Positions 42,129 to 50,737 of a stretch of 64,000 nucleotides of DNA are shown here, in pieces (the stretch's first letter is position 1; every line of letters begins with the position of its first letter). Both the position numbers and the translations under genes were made by a program. The notes under the pieces were generated by a model that had not been told where the DNA came from, ran no database searches, and saw only the letters and a program-made list of their open reading frames with translations. This DNA comes from Janthinobacterium sp051380735 (lineage in GTDB: Bacteria > Pseudomonadota > Gammaproteobacteria > Burkholderiales > Burkholderiaceae_D). The DNA lies in the NCBI RefSeq assembly GCF_051380735.1, contig NZ_JBNYXQ010000002.1, positions 1 through 64,000 on the forward strand. The letters run 5' to 3'.

Positions 42129-43091
42129 ATGAAATTGACACGCCGCACTCTGCTCGCCAGCGCCATGCTGCTCGCCCTGTCCGCCACCACCTCCGCCTTT
42201 GCCGCCAAGCCGCTGGTCATGGGTTTCTCGCAGGTGGGCGCCGAAAGCGAATGGCGCACCGCCAATACCGTGTCGATCAAGGACGCCGCCAAGAAAGATG
42301 GCGTCACCCTGAAATTTGCCGATGCCCAGCAAAAACAGGAAAACCAGGTCAAGGCCATCCGTTCGTTTATCGCCCAGAAAGTCGACGTGATCGCTTTCTC
42401 GCCAGTGGTCGAATCGGGCTGGGACACGGTGCTGCGTGAAGCCAAGGCCGCCAAGATTCCTGTGATCCTGACCGACCGCGCCGTCAACGTCACCGACAAG
42501 TCGCTGTACGTGACCTTTATCGGTTCGGACTTCGTGGAAGAAGGCCGCCGCGCCGGCCAGTGGCTGATGGAATACGCCAAGAAAAACCCGGATACCCCGC
42601 TCAATATCGTCGAGCTGCAAGGCACCGTTGGTTCGGCCCCGGCGATTGACCGCAAGGAAGGCTTCCAGGAAGTCATCGGCAAGAATCCGAAGCTGAAAAT
42701 CATCCGTTCGCAAACCGGCGACTTTACCCGCGCCAAGGGCAAGGAAGTGATGGAAGCGTTCCTGAAGGCCGAAGGCAAGAAGATCAACGTGCTGTACGCG
42801 CACAATGACGACATGGCCATCGGCGCCATCCAGGCCATCGAAGAAGCGGGCATGAAACCGGGCAAGGACATCATCATTATCTCGATCGACGGCGTGAAGG
42901 GCGCGTTCGAAGCGATGATCGCCGGCAAGCTGAACGTGACCGTCGAGTGCAGCCCGCTGCTGGGCCCGCAACTGATGTCGATCGCGCGCGACGTGGTGGC
43001 CGGCAAGCCGGTACCAAAACGCATCACCACGGAAGAGGGCGTGTTCCCTGCCGAAGTGGCAGCCAAGGAATTTCCTAACCGTAAATACTAA
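42129..43091 (+). CDS. ytfQ: Sugar ABC transporter substrate-binding protein (YtfQ-like)
   Basis: A 320-residue periplasmic binding protein. The signal peptide is MKLTRRTLLASAMLLALSATTSAFA. The mature part is PBP type 1: GFSQVGAESEWRTANT, IGSDFVEEGRRAG and AHNDDMAIGAIQAIEEAG. It is closest by pattern to YtfQ, which binds galactofuranose, and to GguB/ChvE-type sugar binders. GGAGACTAC precedes ATG 42129; an upstream in-frame start lacks a signal peptide. First gene of the four-gene importer operon. The sugar bound is probably the pentose or galactose degraded by the adjacent genes. Confidence 0.88.
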   Translation: MKLTRRTLLASAMLLALSATTSAFAAKPLVMGFSQVGAESEWRTANTVSIKDAAKKDGVTLKFADAQQKQENQVKAIRSFIAQKVDVIAFSPVVESGWDTVLREAKAAKIPVILTDRAVNVTDKSLYVTFIGSDFVEEGRRAGQWLMEYAKKNPDTPLNIVELQGTVGSAPAIDRKEGFQEVIGKNPKLKIIRSQTGDFTRAKGKEVMEAFLKAEGKKINVLYAHNDDMAIGAIQAIEEAGMKPGKDIIIISIDGVKGAFEAMIAGKLNVTVECSPLLGPQLMSIARDVVAGKPVPKRITTEEGVFPAEVAAKEFPNRKY

Positions 43092-43099
43092 GCTTGCCG

Positions 43100-44635
43100 A
43101 TGAATACGCAAGTGAATCATGACGCCGCGCCAGTGCCTTTGCTGGAACTGCGCGGCATCAGCAAGTCATTTCCCGGCGTCAAAGCCCTCAGCAATGTTGC
43201 ACTGCGCCTGTATCCGGGCGAAGTGCACACCTTGATGGGGCAGAACGGCGCCGGGAAGTCGACCCTGATCAAGGTGCTGACGGGCGTGTACACGCCCGAC
43301 AGCGGCGAGATTATGCTCGATGGCAAGCCCATCGCGCCGGCCTCGACCTCGGATGCCCAGGCGCTGGGCATCAGCACCGTGTACCAGGAAGTCAATCTGT
43401 GCCCGAATCTGTCGGTGGCGGAAAATATCTTTATCGGCCGCTATCCGCGCCGCTTCGGCGCCATCGACTGGCGTTCCATGCAGCAGCAGGCGCGTGCCTT
43501 GCTGCAGCAGTTGCAGATCGATATCGATGTCACGGCACAGCTGTCGGCTTACCCGCTCGCGATCCAGCAGATGGTGGCCATTTCACGCGCCCTGAATATT
43601 TCGGCGCGCGTACTGATCCTCGACGAACCGACCTCCAGCCTCGATGAAGCGGAAGTCAATTTGTTGTTCTCGGTGCTGCGCCGCTTGCGCGAGCAGGGCA
43701 TGGCGATTTTGTTCGTGACCCACTTCCTCGACCAGACCTACGCCATTTCCGACCGCATTACGGTGATGCGCAACGGCGAGCGCGAAGGCGAATATCCGTG
43801 CAGCGAGCTGTCCCGGCTGGCACTGGTCAACAAAATGATCGGCGTGGCCGTCGACACGCAGGCCCTGGCCGACGAACCGCTGCACGATGGCGCCGCCGTG
43901 TTCGGGGCGAACGTGGTCGAAGCGCAAGGCCTGGGCCGCAAGGGCGCGCTGGCGCCGATGGATTTTCATATCCGCCAGGGTGAATTGCTGGGCCTGGCTG
44001 GTTTGCTCGGCTCGGGCCGCACCGAACTGGCGCGCCTGCTGTTTGGCGCCGACAAGGCCGACACGGGCAGCATCCGCGTCCATGGCAAGGAAAAAAACTT
44101 TGCCGTGCCGCGCGACGCGATCGCTGCCGACATCGGTTTCTGCTCGGAAGACCGCAAGCACGAGGGCGCGATTTTGTCGCTGTCGGTGCGCGAAAACATT
44201 ATCCTGGCCCTGCAGGCACGCACCGGTTTGCTGCGCGCGATTCCGTTCAAGCGCCAGCAGGCGCTGGCCGATGAATACGTGAAAGCACTGGGCATCAAGA
44301 CGGCCAGCATCGAAACGCCGATCGGCAGCCTGTCGGGCGGCAACCAGCAGAAAGCCTTGCTGGCGCGCTGGCTGGTGACCAATCCCACCATGCTGATCCT
44401 GGACGAACCGACGCGCGGCATCGACGTGCGCGCCAAGCAGGAAATCATGAGCTTTGTCACCAAGCTGTGCCGCAAGGGCATGGCGATCCTGTTTATCTCG
44501 TCCGAGTTGCCCGAGGTGCTGCGCTGCAGCGACCGCATCGTTGTCATGCGCGACCGCAAGGCCTGCGGCGAATATGCGCGTGGCGAGCTCGATGACACCA
44601 CGGTACTGCAAGTGATCGCCGGAGATGCGGCATGA
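43100..44635 (+). CDS. ytfR: Sugar ABC transporter ATP-binding protein (YtfR-like)
   Basis: A duplicated ATPase of about 511 residues of the ribose/galactose importer type. The first half has Walker A GQNGAGKST, the second has the LLGSGRTE variant loop and signature LSGGNQQK; Walker B segments are LILDEPTSSLDEAE and LILDEPTRGIDVRA. It energises sugar import together with the two permeases that follow, whose genes overlap it by 4 bp. ATG 43100 (MNTQVNHDA) is favoured over TTG at 43094, which adds two residues. Confidence 0.93.
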   Translation: MNTQVNHDAAPVPLLELRGISKSFPGVKALSNVALRLYPGEVHTLMGQNGAGKSTLIKVLTGVYTPDSGEIMLDGKPIAPASTSDAQALGISTVYQEVNLCPNLSVAENIFIGRYPRRFGAIDWRSMQQQARALLQQLQIDIDVTAQLSAYPLAIQQMVAISRALNISARVLILDEPTSSLDEAEVNLLFSVLRRLREQGMAILFVTHFLDQTYAISDRITVMRNGEREGEYPCSELSRLALVNKMIGVAVDTQALADEPLHDGAAVFGANVVEAQGLGRKGALAPMDFHIRQGELLGLAGLLGSGRTELARLLFGADKADTGSIRVHGKEKNFAVPRDAIAADIGFCSEDRKHEGAILSLSVRENIILALQARTGLLRAIPFKRQQALADEYVKALGIKTASIETPIGSLSGGNQQKALLARWLVTNPTMLILDEPTRGIDVRAKQEIMSFVTKLCRKGMAILFISSELPEVLRCSDRIVVMRDRKACGEYARGELDDTTVLQVIAGDAA

Positions 44636-45708
44636 GTATATCCACACCGGCCGGCGCAGCGCGTCCGGCCACCACTACGGATGGTTCCGCTTTGCACAAG
44701 GTATTGACGCACCCGCTCGGCCGCCCCATCGGCGCGCTGGTTTTGCTGCTGCTGGTGGCTTTTTTCACCATCCCCGGCTTTTTTCATCTTGAAGTGCGCG
44801 ACGGCCATCTGTACGGCAGCGTGATCGACATTATCAACCGCGCCGCCCCGCTGATGCTGGCGGCGCTGGGCATGACGCTGGTCATCGCCACGCGCGGCAT
44901 CGATATTTCGGTCGGCGCCGTGGTGGCTCTGTCAGGCACCGTGGCCGCCATGCTGATCGGCGGCACCATGGTGATGGACAACGGCGTGCCTACTTACGTG
45001 AGCAATATGCCGATGGGCTGGGCGCTGGCCGCAGCGCTCGGTGCAGCCTTGCTGTGCGGCGCCTGGAATGGCGTGCTGGTGGCTGGCCTGGGCTTGCAGC
45101 CCATCGTTGCCACCTTGATTTTGATGGTGGCCGGGCGTGGTCTGGCCCAGTTGCTGACGGATGGCCAGATCGTCACCGTCTACTACAAGCCCTTCTTCTT
45201 TATCGGCAGCGGCTACCTGTTCGGCCTGCCGTTTTCCTTGTTCCTGGTGGCGGTGGTGTTTGTCATTACCGCCTTGCTGATGAAAAAGACGGCGCTGGGC
45301 CTGTTTATCCAGGCGATCGGCATCAATCCTGTCGCGGCGCGCCTGGCCGGCATCAAGACGGCCACCCTGATCTTTTTTGTCTATGTGTTCTGCGCTGCCT
45401 GCGCCGGTCTGTCGGGCCTGATGATCAGCTCGAACATCAAGAGCGCCGACGCCAATAACGCCGGTCTGATGCTGGAACTGGACGCCATCCTGGCAGTGAC
45501 CTTGGGCGGCACCTCGCTGGCCGGCGGCAAGTTCAGCCTGGTGGGCAGCATGATAGGCGCGCTGATCATCCAGACCCTGACCTACACCATCTACTCGCTG
45601 GGTGTGCCGCCGGAAGTCAATATGGTGGTCAAATCGGTGGTCGTGTTCCTCGTCTGCATGTCGCAATCGTCGGAATTCAAGCAATTGCTGCAACGGAGGA
45701 AAGCATGA
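44632..45708 (+). CDS. ytfT: Sugar ABC transporter permease (YtfT-like)
   Basis: A 358-residue integral membrane protein of the BPD_transp_2 type with about 9-10 hydrophobic segments. The stretch ALGMTLVIATRGIDISVGAV is the EAA-like contact region of this family, and NPVAARLAGIKT lies near the middle. With its partner YjfF it forms the channel of the importer. The start overlaps the ATPase stop (ATGA) and its own stop overlaps the next start, so the operon is tightly coupled. Confidence 0.92.
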   Translation: MSISTPAGAARPATTTDGSALHKVLTHPLGRPIGALVLLLLVAFFTIPGFFHLEVRDGHLYGSVIDIINRAAPLMLAALGMTLVIATRGIDISVGAVVALSGTVAAMLIGGTMVMDNGVPTYVSNMPMGWALAAALGAALLCGAWNGVLVAGLGLQPIVATLILMVAGRGLAQLLTDGQIVTVYYKPFFFIGSGYLFGLPFSLFLVAVVFVITALLMKKTALGLFIQAIGINPVAARLAGIKTATLIFFVYVFCAACAGLSGLMISSNIKSADANNAGLMLELDAILAVTLGGTSLAGGKFSLVGSMIGALIIQTLTYTIYSLGVPPEVNMVVKSVVVFLVCMSQSSEFKQLLQRRKA

Positions 45709-46673
45709 AGGGCTTGCTGCATACCCCTTATTTCACCTCGCTCGTCACCGTGCTGCTGCTGGTGGTGATGCTGGGCCTGGGCGGTGCCATGTATCCTGGC
45801 CTGCTGTCGACGCAAGTGATTTTCAACCTGTTGATCGACAACGCCTTTTTGCTGGTGATAGCCGTCGGCATGACGTTTGTGATCGTCTCGGGCGGCATCG
45901 ACCTGTCGGTTGGTTCGGTGCTGGCGCTGTCGACCATGATCGCCGCCTGGCTGCTGCAGGTGGCGCACTGGCCGCCGTTCCTGGTGATCGCCACAGTGCT
46001 GGTGCTGGGCTGCGTGTTTGGCGCCAGCATGGGCGCTTTTATCCACTACTTCAAGCTGCAGCCATTCATCGTTACCCTGGCCGGCATGTTCCTGGCGCGC
46101 GGGCTGTGCTACCTGATCAGTATCAATTCGATCACCATCGACGATCCGCTGTACGTGGCCATGTCGCAGACGCAATTGCAGTTCCTGGGCGGCTTTGTGT
46201 CGCCGGGCGTGGTGATTGCAGTGATCACTTTGCTGGCGGCAGTCTGGCTGGCGCACGCCACGCCGTTCGGCCGCGCCGTGTATGCGATCGGCGGCAATGA
46301 ACAGTCGGCGCTGATGATGGGCTTGCCTGTCGGCCGCACCAAGGTGCTGATCTATGCCTTCAGCGGCTTTTGCGCTTCCCTGGGCGGCGTGCTGTTTTCG
46401 TTCTACATGCTGTCCGGCTACGGCCTGCATGCGCAGGGCACGGAGCTGGACGCGATTGCTGCGGTGGTGATTGGCGGCACCTTGCTCAGCGGCGGCTACG
46501 GCTATGTGGCCGGCGCCCTGTCGGGCGTGCTGGTGCTGGGCACCATACAGACCCTGATCGCGTTCGACGGCACGCTCAGCTCGTGGTGGACCAAGATCGT
46601 GATCGGCGGCCTGCTGTTCGTGTTTTGCGTGGTGCAGCGCCTGATGGCAATCGGGCAGAAAAAAACCGTCTGA
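45705..46673 (+). CDS. yjfF: Sugar ABC transporter permease (YjfF-like)
   Basis: A 322-residue membrane protein, the second permease of the importer. It carries AVGMTFVIVSGGIDLSVGSV and the late segment IGGNEQSALMMGLPVGRTKV, typical of ribose/galactofuranose permeases. Eight to ten hydrophobic segments. It overlaps the previous gene by 4 bp and is followed by a strong terminator. The pairing YtfQ-YtfR-YtfT-YjfF is the order known from the galactofuranose importer of E. coli. Confidence 0.92.
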   Translation: MKGLLHTPYFTSLVTVLLLVVMLGLGGAMYPGLLSTQVIFNLLIDNAFLLVIAVGMTFVIVSGGIDLSVGSVLALSTMIAAWLLQVAHWPPFLVIATVLVLGCVFGASMGAFIHYFKLQPFIVTLAGMFLARGLCYLISINSITIDDPLYVAMSQTQLQFLGGFVSPGVVIAVITLLAAVWLAHATPFGRAVYAIGGNEQSALMMGLPVGRTKVLIYAFSGFCASLGGVLFSFYMLSGYGLHAQGTELDAIAAVVIGGTLLSGGYGYVAGALSGVLVLGTIQTLIAFDGTLSSWWTKIVIGGLLFVFCVVQRLMAIGQKKTV

Positions 46674-46693
46674 CCTCGCACCGGATGCCTCAT

Positions 46694-46727
46694 GGCCATC
46701 GGCGCAAGCGCCGATGGCCTTTTTTTT
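46694..46727 (+). terminator. Rho-independent terminator of the importer operon
   Basis: GGCCATCGG and CCGATGGCC pair around CGCAAGCG, which can extend the stem, and eight T follow. It lies 20 bp beyond the yjfF stop. Confidence 0.92.
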
Positions 46728-46778
46728 AACCGTACAGGAGAAACAGCGATATCTATAATATCGGTATCGAATAATTTC

Positions 46779-46798
46779 CGATATCGATCATGATATGA
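46779..46798 (+). promoter_or_regulatory. Operator-like site 3, 7 bp before the LysR start
   Basis: CGATAT, 8 bases, ATATGA resembles sites 1 and 2 with one mismatch in the right half. The region 46747-46798 also holds further half-sites: CGATAT-N11-GTATCG at 46747-46769. The position immediately before the LysR gene suggests autoregulation. Confidence 0.5.
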
Positions 46799-46805
46799 TT
46801 TATTC

Positions 46806-47747
46806 ATGGATACTCTCAACCCCAACTGGTTCTTGCGAGCCCGCCTGAAAACGCGGCAACTGCTGCTGTTGATCGCTCTTGACGAGCAGCGCAATATCCA
46901 CCGTGCGGCCGAAGAACTGCACATGACCCAGCCGGCTGCCTCCAAGCAGATCAAGGACCTGGAAGAGATGCTCGATGTGCGCCTGTTCGACCGGCTGCCG
47001 CGCGGCATGGAGCCGACCATCTTTGGCGAAACCATGATACGCCACGCGCGCATGGCGCTGACCAGCCTGTCGCTGGCGCATGACGATATCGTCGCCCTCA
47101 AATCTGGCCTGACGGGCCAGGTGGAGGTAGGCATCATCATGACACCGGCCATGGCCTTGCTGCCGCGCGCGATCGCCCGCATCAAGCAGCAGGCGCCCCT
47201 GATGCGCATCGGCGTGCATGTGGAGCACAGCAACACCCTGATGGACATGCTGCAGCATGGCAAGCTCGATTTCATGATCGGCCGCATCCTGGAAAAGGAG
47301 GGCAGTTCCGGGCTCGTCTACGAGGAGTTGACGGAAGAGCCAGCCAGCGTGGTAGCGCGCAATGGCCATCCTTTGATGTCGCGCAAGAACCTGCAATTGA
47401 AGGATATCTCGGACCAGCCGTGGATCTTGCCGCCGCAAGGCAGCATCCTGCGCCACCGCTGCGACATGATGTTCCGCCGCGCCGGCCTCGAACCCCCTGT
47501 CAACACGGTCGACACCACCGCCTTGCTGTTGATTACATCCTTGCTGCAGCAGACCGATTCGCTGCACGTGATGCCAACCGAAGTGGCGCACTACTACCAG
47601 TCGCTGAACGTGCTGAGCATCTTGCCGATCGAGCTGCCCTGCAAGATGGATGCGTTCGGCATTATCCGCCAGCGCGACCATCTGCTGTCGCCCGGGGCGG
47701 ACATGCTGCTCAAGGCCGTGCTGGCGACGGCCAAGGATATGTATTAG
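46806..47747 (+). CDS. LysR-type regulator of sugar uptake/catabolism (GbpR/GguR-like)
   Basis: A 313-residue LysR protein. The helix-turn-helix lies at about residues 17-75 (RQLLLLIALDEQRNIHRAAE, then TQPAASKQIKDLEEMLDVRLF), followed by the substrate-binding-like effector domain (VEVGIIMTPAMALLPRAIARI). The pattern resembles GbpR of Agrobacterium and GguR of Burkholderia, which control sugar transport and oxidative catabolism. It follows the transporter operon, and operator-like dyads precede it, the transporter and the dehydratase, so it is the best candidate for the regulator of all three. The effector is unknown. Confidence 0.85.
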   Translation: MDTLNPNWFLRARLKTRQLLLLIALDEQRNIHRAAEELHMTQPAASKQIKDLEEMLDVRLFDRLPRGMEPTIFGETMIRHARMALTSLSLAHDDIVALKSGLTGQVEVGIIMTPAMALLPRAIARIKQQAPLMRIGVHVEHSNTLMDMLQHGKLDFMIGRILEKEGSSGLVYEELTEEPASVVARNGHPLMSRKNLQLKDISDQPWILPPQGSILRHRCDMMFRRAGLEPPVNTVDTTALLLITSLLQQTDSLHVMPTEVAHYYQSLNVLSILPIELPCKMDAFGIIRQRDHLLSPGADMLLKAVLATAKDMY

Positions 47748-49009
47748 TCGGGTACTTCGAAGAAAAACAGCTGCACCAGCCGGCCATTGTCGGGCGCGTC
47801 GCCGAACACATTGCTGAGCGAGTGGAAATAATGGCCCTTGTACATGATCAGCCGGTTGTGGCGCATCGGCACTTCCAGCAGGGCCTGCCAGCTGTCGCGC
47901 CGTTCCTGCAGGTCATTGAATTTCTGCACGGTGCTGTTCGGCAACCAGCGCTTCTGGAAATCCTTGAAGCTGGCGTAGCCGCCCGCCTTGACGTCTGCCT
48001 CGGGCAGGCGCCGGTACCAGCCGCTGGGCTGGTGGCGCCAGAAGGTAGTGCCGCCCTGGCACTGCTCGGGCGGATTCAGGTACAGCACGCCCGCATAAAA
48101 ATTGAAATTGCTGCCAGTCTCGTTGTCGACATGGATGTCGGTGCGCGCCATGGCGTCGGCATAGCTGAGGCGGTATGAACCGTTGTCCGGTGAAATAAAG
48201 CGGATCTCGCGGCCCAGCGCCGTGGCGATGCGCTCCATGATGGCCTGGCAGGGCTGGCCGTCGGTCTGGCTGCCCGGGTAATTTTGCCCCGCATAGCGCT
48301 GCTGCTCGAACGGCAAGGCTAGCGCTTGGGCGCGCCAGGCGGCCGGGTCCGGCAGGAAATCGTCGATGATATGCAGGTCTGTTTCACGCAGAAAATCCTG
48401 CAGTTCGTCGGCCACTGCCAGCGTGGTCAGGCGTTCCGGCTGGCCAGGCTGCGGGCTGGCAAAGCCGACCCGGCACACTTGCGCCAGCGCCGGATGCAGC
48501 GCCAGCGCCTGTTCGTAGCGTGCGATGGCCAGGGCGCGCTGTCCGCTGCGGTAATAGAGTTCCGCCAGGCCCTGCAGGGTTTGCCAGCGCTCCGGGCGCA
48601 GGGCGTGAGCCCGTTCCAGCTCCGCTATCGTTTCCGGCACGCGCTGTTTGGCCAGCAGCAGTTCCGCATGCACGATGGCGTAATCGTGTTCCTGTGGCGC
48701 CAGCCGGGCCGCCTCGGCATAGCTGGCCAGGGCCGCGTCATTGTCATTGCCGCGCATCACATTGCCCAGGTTATGGTGGAACAGGGCATTGTCGGGCTGC
48801 TGCTGCAGCGACAGTTTCAGCAGCCCCAGGCCCATCGCCGGCTGGCCCAGTTCCAGCATCGCCAGCCCCTGGAAATGCCGGGCTTCGGCCAGCGCTGGTT
48901 GCGCTTTACAGGCCGCCTGGTAGGCATTGATCGCCTCGATCAGCTTGCCTTGCTGGTGCAGTTGACGGCCCTTGCTCAGTTGCTGTTCGGCCAGTGTATG
49001 TTCGCCCAT
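47744..49009 (-). CDS. TPR protein with 2-oxoglutarate/Fe(II)-oxygenase-like domain
   Basis: A 421-residue fusion. The N-terminal half (residues ~1-175) is made of TPR helices such as HFQGLAMLELGQPAMGLGLLK and LAELYYRSGQRALAIARYEQAL. The C-terminal half (205-421) resembles DUF6445-type 2-oxoglutarate/Fe(II) oxygenases, with an HxD-like DIHVDNE, a His in YKGHYFHSLSNVFG, and RLVQLFFFEVPD at the end. Such enzymes hydroxylate proteins or small molecules; the TPRs may hold a protein substrate. It overlaps the convergent LysR stop by 4 bp. Cytoplasmic, no signal peptide seen. Confidence 0.7.
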   Translation of the reverse strand: MGEHTLAEQQLSKGRQLHQQGKLIEAINAYQAACKAQPALAEARHFQGLAMLELGQPAMGLGLLKLSLQQQPDNALFHHNLGNVMRGNDNDAALASYAEAARLAPQEHDYAIVHAELLLAKQRVPETIAELERAHALRPERWQTLQGLAELYYRSGQRALAIARYEQALALHPALAQVCRVGFASPQPGQPERLTTLAVADELQDFLRETDLHIIDDFLPDPAAWRAQALALPFEQQRYAGQNYPGSQTDGQPCQAIMERIATALGREIRFISPDNGSYRLSYADAMARTDIHVDNETGSNFNFYAGVLYLNPPEQCQGGTTFWRHQPSGWYRRLPEADVKAGGYASFKDFQKRWLPNSTVQKFNDLQERRDSWQALLEVPMRHNRLIMYKGHYFHSLSNVFGDAPDNGRLVQLFFFEVPD

Positions 49010-49056
49010 GTTCCGCGTCTCCCTGATAGTGGCGAACAGTGTAACCGAGCACGCTT

Positions 49057-49800
49057 TTACATGGCAGCGCTGACGGGAATTTCTTCGCCGTTCAGCTTGA
49101 TCGCCACCTTGACGATCTGCGCCTTGACCTGGCGCGCCGACATGTCGGCTTCCTGGGCGTAGGCATAGACGATGATGGCGAAATTGCTGTAGCTGCTGCG
49201 CGCCGCTTCGATCTTGCGCGCGGCGTCTTTGTCCACCTTCAGCAGGCCGTAGCCGTCGCCGTTGGAAAAGCCCAGCTTGTAGTCGCTGTTGTCGTACATG
49301 TAGTAATAAGTGCCCGCTTCGGCGAACTTGGCAGGGAAGGCTCCCTTGTCCATGGCGTAAGGCGACAGCGCACCCTGGCCATTGATCTGGTAGCGCAGAT
49401 AGCGTTTGGTCTTCGCTTCGCTGACCCTGGCGTCGATCTGTGGCTTGATGGCGTCGAGCACTTCCTGCTTGCGGAAGGCGTCGTTGGTGCTTGTGTATTC
49501 ACGCGAGATGCGCTGCGCCACAGCAGCGTAGTCGGGCGGCACGCCGGACAGGGCGATATAGCTGTACATCAGCTGGTTGCCGCTGGTGATATCGACATAG
49601 CTGGCGGTGGGTGTGGCCGGATCGGCTTGCGGCAGGCTGGCGGCGGCCGCCTTGACTTGCGCCTTGGCGGCCAGGTCGGCGGTGCTGGTGGCCAGTGGGC
49701 CAGGCGCCGTAGCGTCCGGCGAGGCGGTTTCGGCTTCTTTCTTGCCGCAGGCGCACAGGATCAGGGCGATGGCGAACAGGGCGGGCAGGGTGCGTTTCAT
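49057..49800 (-). CDS. Lipoprotein of unknown function
   Basis: A 247-residue lipoprotein. The start MKRTLPALFAIALILCACG carries a lipobox (Cys-18). An Ala/Pro/Thr-rich linker of ~45 residues is followed by a globular domain with SYVDITSGNQLMYSYIALSG, a YLRYQINGQGALSPYAMDKG stretch, and a C-terminal segment ADMSARQVKAQIVKVAIKL. I do not recognise the domain. The frame is open far upstream through the neighbouring gene, but only the part from ATG 49800 has a lipoprotein signal. It is last in a minus-strand set with the membrane protein and the caspase-like gene. Confidence 0.65.
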   Translation of the reverse strand: MKRTLPALFAIALILCACGKKEAETASPDATAPGPLATSTADLAAKAQVKAAAASLPQADPATPTASYVDITSGNQLMYSYIALSGVPPDYAAVAQRISREYTSTNDAFRKQEVLDAIKPQIDARVSEAKTKRYLRYQINGQGALSPYAMDKGAFPAKFAEAGTYYYMYDNSDYKLGFSNGDGYGLLKVDKDAARKIEAARSSYSNFAIIVYAYAQEADMSARQVKAQIVKVAIKLNGEEIPVSAAM

Positions 49801-49841
49801 GATGGTGGTTCCTTGTAATGTGGAGTGAGAGAAACAGGAAA

Positions 49842-50651
49842 TCAGACGATGCATTTGCGTTTGTATTCGCCGTAGCCGAAGCCGGCCAGTACGATGCTCG
49901 ATGCCAGCACCAGGTAAAAACCGAGGCCGAAGGACATGCCCTGCCACACCTGGCCCAGCATTTCGCTGGCCATCTGCTGCGCCATGCTGGCGGCGCGTGC
50001 ACCGGCAATACCGCTCATGGCGTCGCCTGCCTCGCTGATGGCGCCCTTGATCCGGATGTACAGCATGCCGGTGTGCAGCACGATAAACAGCAGTGGCGCA
50101 CACTTGCCCAGCGCTGCTTTCGCGTTGCTGCTGGCCATGGTGGCAAAGCAGGCAGCGATCGCCAGCAGAAAAAAGAACTGTGCCGAGGTAAAGCCACCGC
50201 CACCGCCGCGGGCAAAGCTTTCCAGGCTGTCGGCAGACAAGCCCAGCAGTTGCCAGTACGAGCGCGAGACGGCAGCGAACAGCCGGATATTGATGGTGTT
50301 GAAGATAAACGCACCGGCCACCAGCACGCCGACCGCGCCCAGCGCCCTGACGCCCACGGTAGAGACGGCACTGCCCCATACCTGCTGGCCCTTCTCGCGC
50401 GCCAGTCTGGCGGCAGCGGCCATTTCTTCCTGGGTGATCTGCTGGGCCGTGACCAGGCTCAAGCTGTCGACGGCGCCGGTGCTGGTCAGGCGCACGTCGA
50501 CGGCAGCATTGATGGCGGGGGCGGTGTCGGAGCGCCAGTGGCTGGCGACGTCAAATGGATATTGCACGCCAGCGACGCTGACGGTGCCCTGTCCGCTGGG
50601 CTGGTAGGCGAGGATGCGGCCGCGTGCGGCGGTAATTGAAGATGCGTGCAT
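49842..50651 (-). CDS. Membrane protein with an N-terminal OB-like domain
   Basis: A 269-residue protein. Residues 1-55 (MHASSITAARGRILAYQPSG onward) look like a small beta-barrel in which GRILAYQPSGQGTVSV recalls cold-shock/OB folds; the match is weak. A helical linker with AREKGQQVWG precedes about four hydrophobic segments (for example VGVRALGAVGVLVAGAFIF, then FFFLLAIAACFATMA). A C-terminal segment spans the membrane once more (FYLVLASSIVLAGFGYG). The start at ATG 50651 is preferred to an upstream start that adds eight residues. Probably in an operon with the flanking minus-strand genes. Function unknown. Confidence 0.55.
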   Translation of the reverse strand: MHASSITAARGRILAYQPSGQGTVSVAGVQYPFDVASHWRSDTAPAINAAVDVRLTSTGAVDSLSLVTAQQITQEEMAAAARLAREKGQQVWGSAVSTVGVRALGAVGVLVAGAFIFNTINIRLFAAVSRSYWQLLGLSADSLESFARGGGGGFTSAQFFFLLAIAACFATMASSNAKAALGKCAPLLFIVLHTGMLYIRIKGAISEAGDAMSGIAGARAASMAQQMASEMLGQVWQGMSFGLGFYLVLASSIVLAGFGYGEYKRKCIV

Positions 50652-50737
50652 GGTGTATTCCCTGGTCACTGTCATGCTTTATTGCATGTACCCTCCCTTA
50701 ACGAGGGTAGTGCCAGGAAATACAAAAGTATCTTGAA

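Noticed and set aside
49801..50379. Upstream in-frame extension of the lipoprotein gene at 49057
   Set aside because: The extension overlaps another gene in a different frame and lacks a signal; ATG 49800 begins a clean lipoprotein signal.
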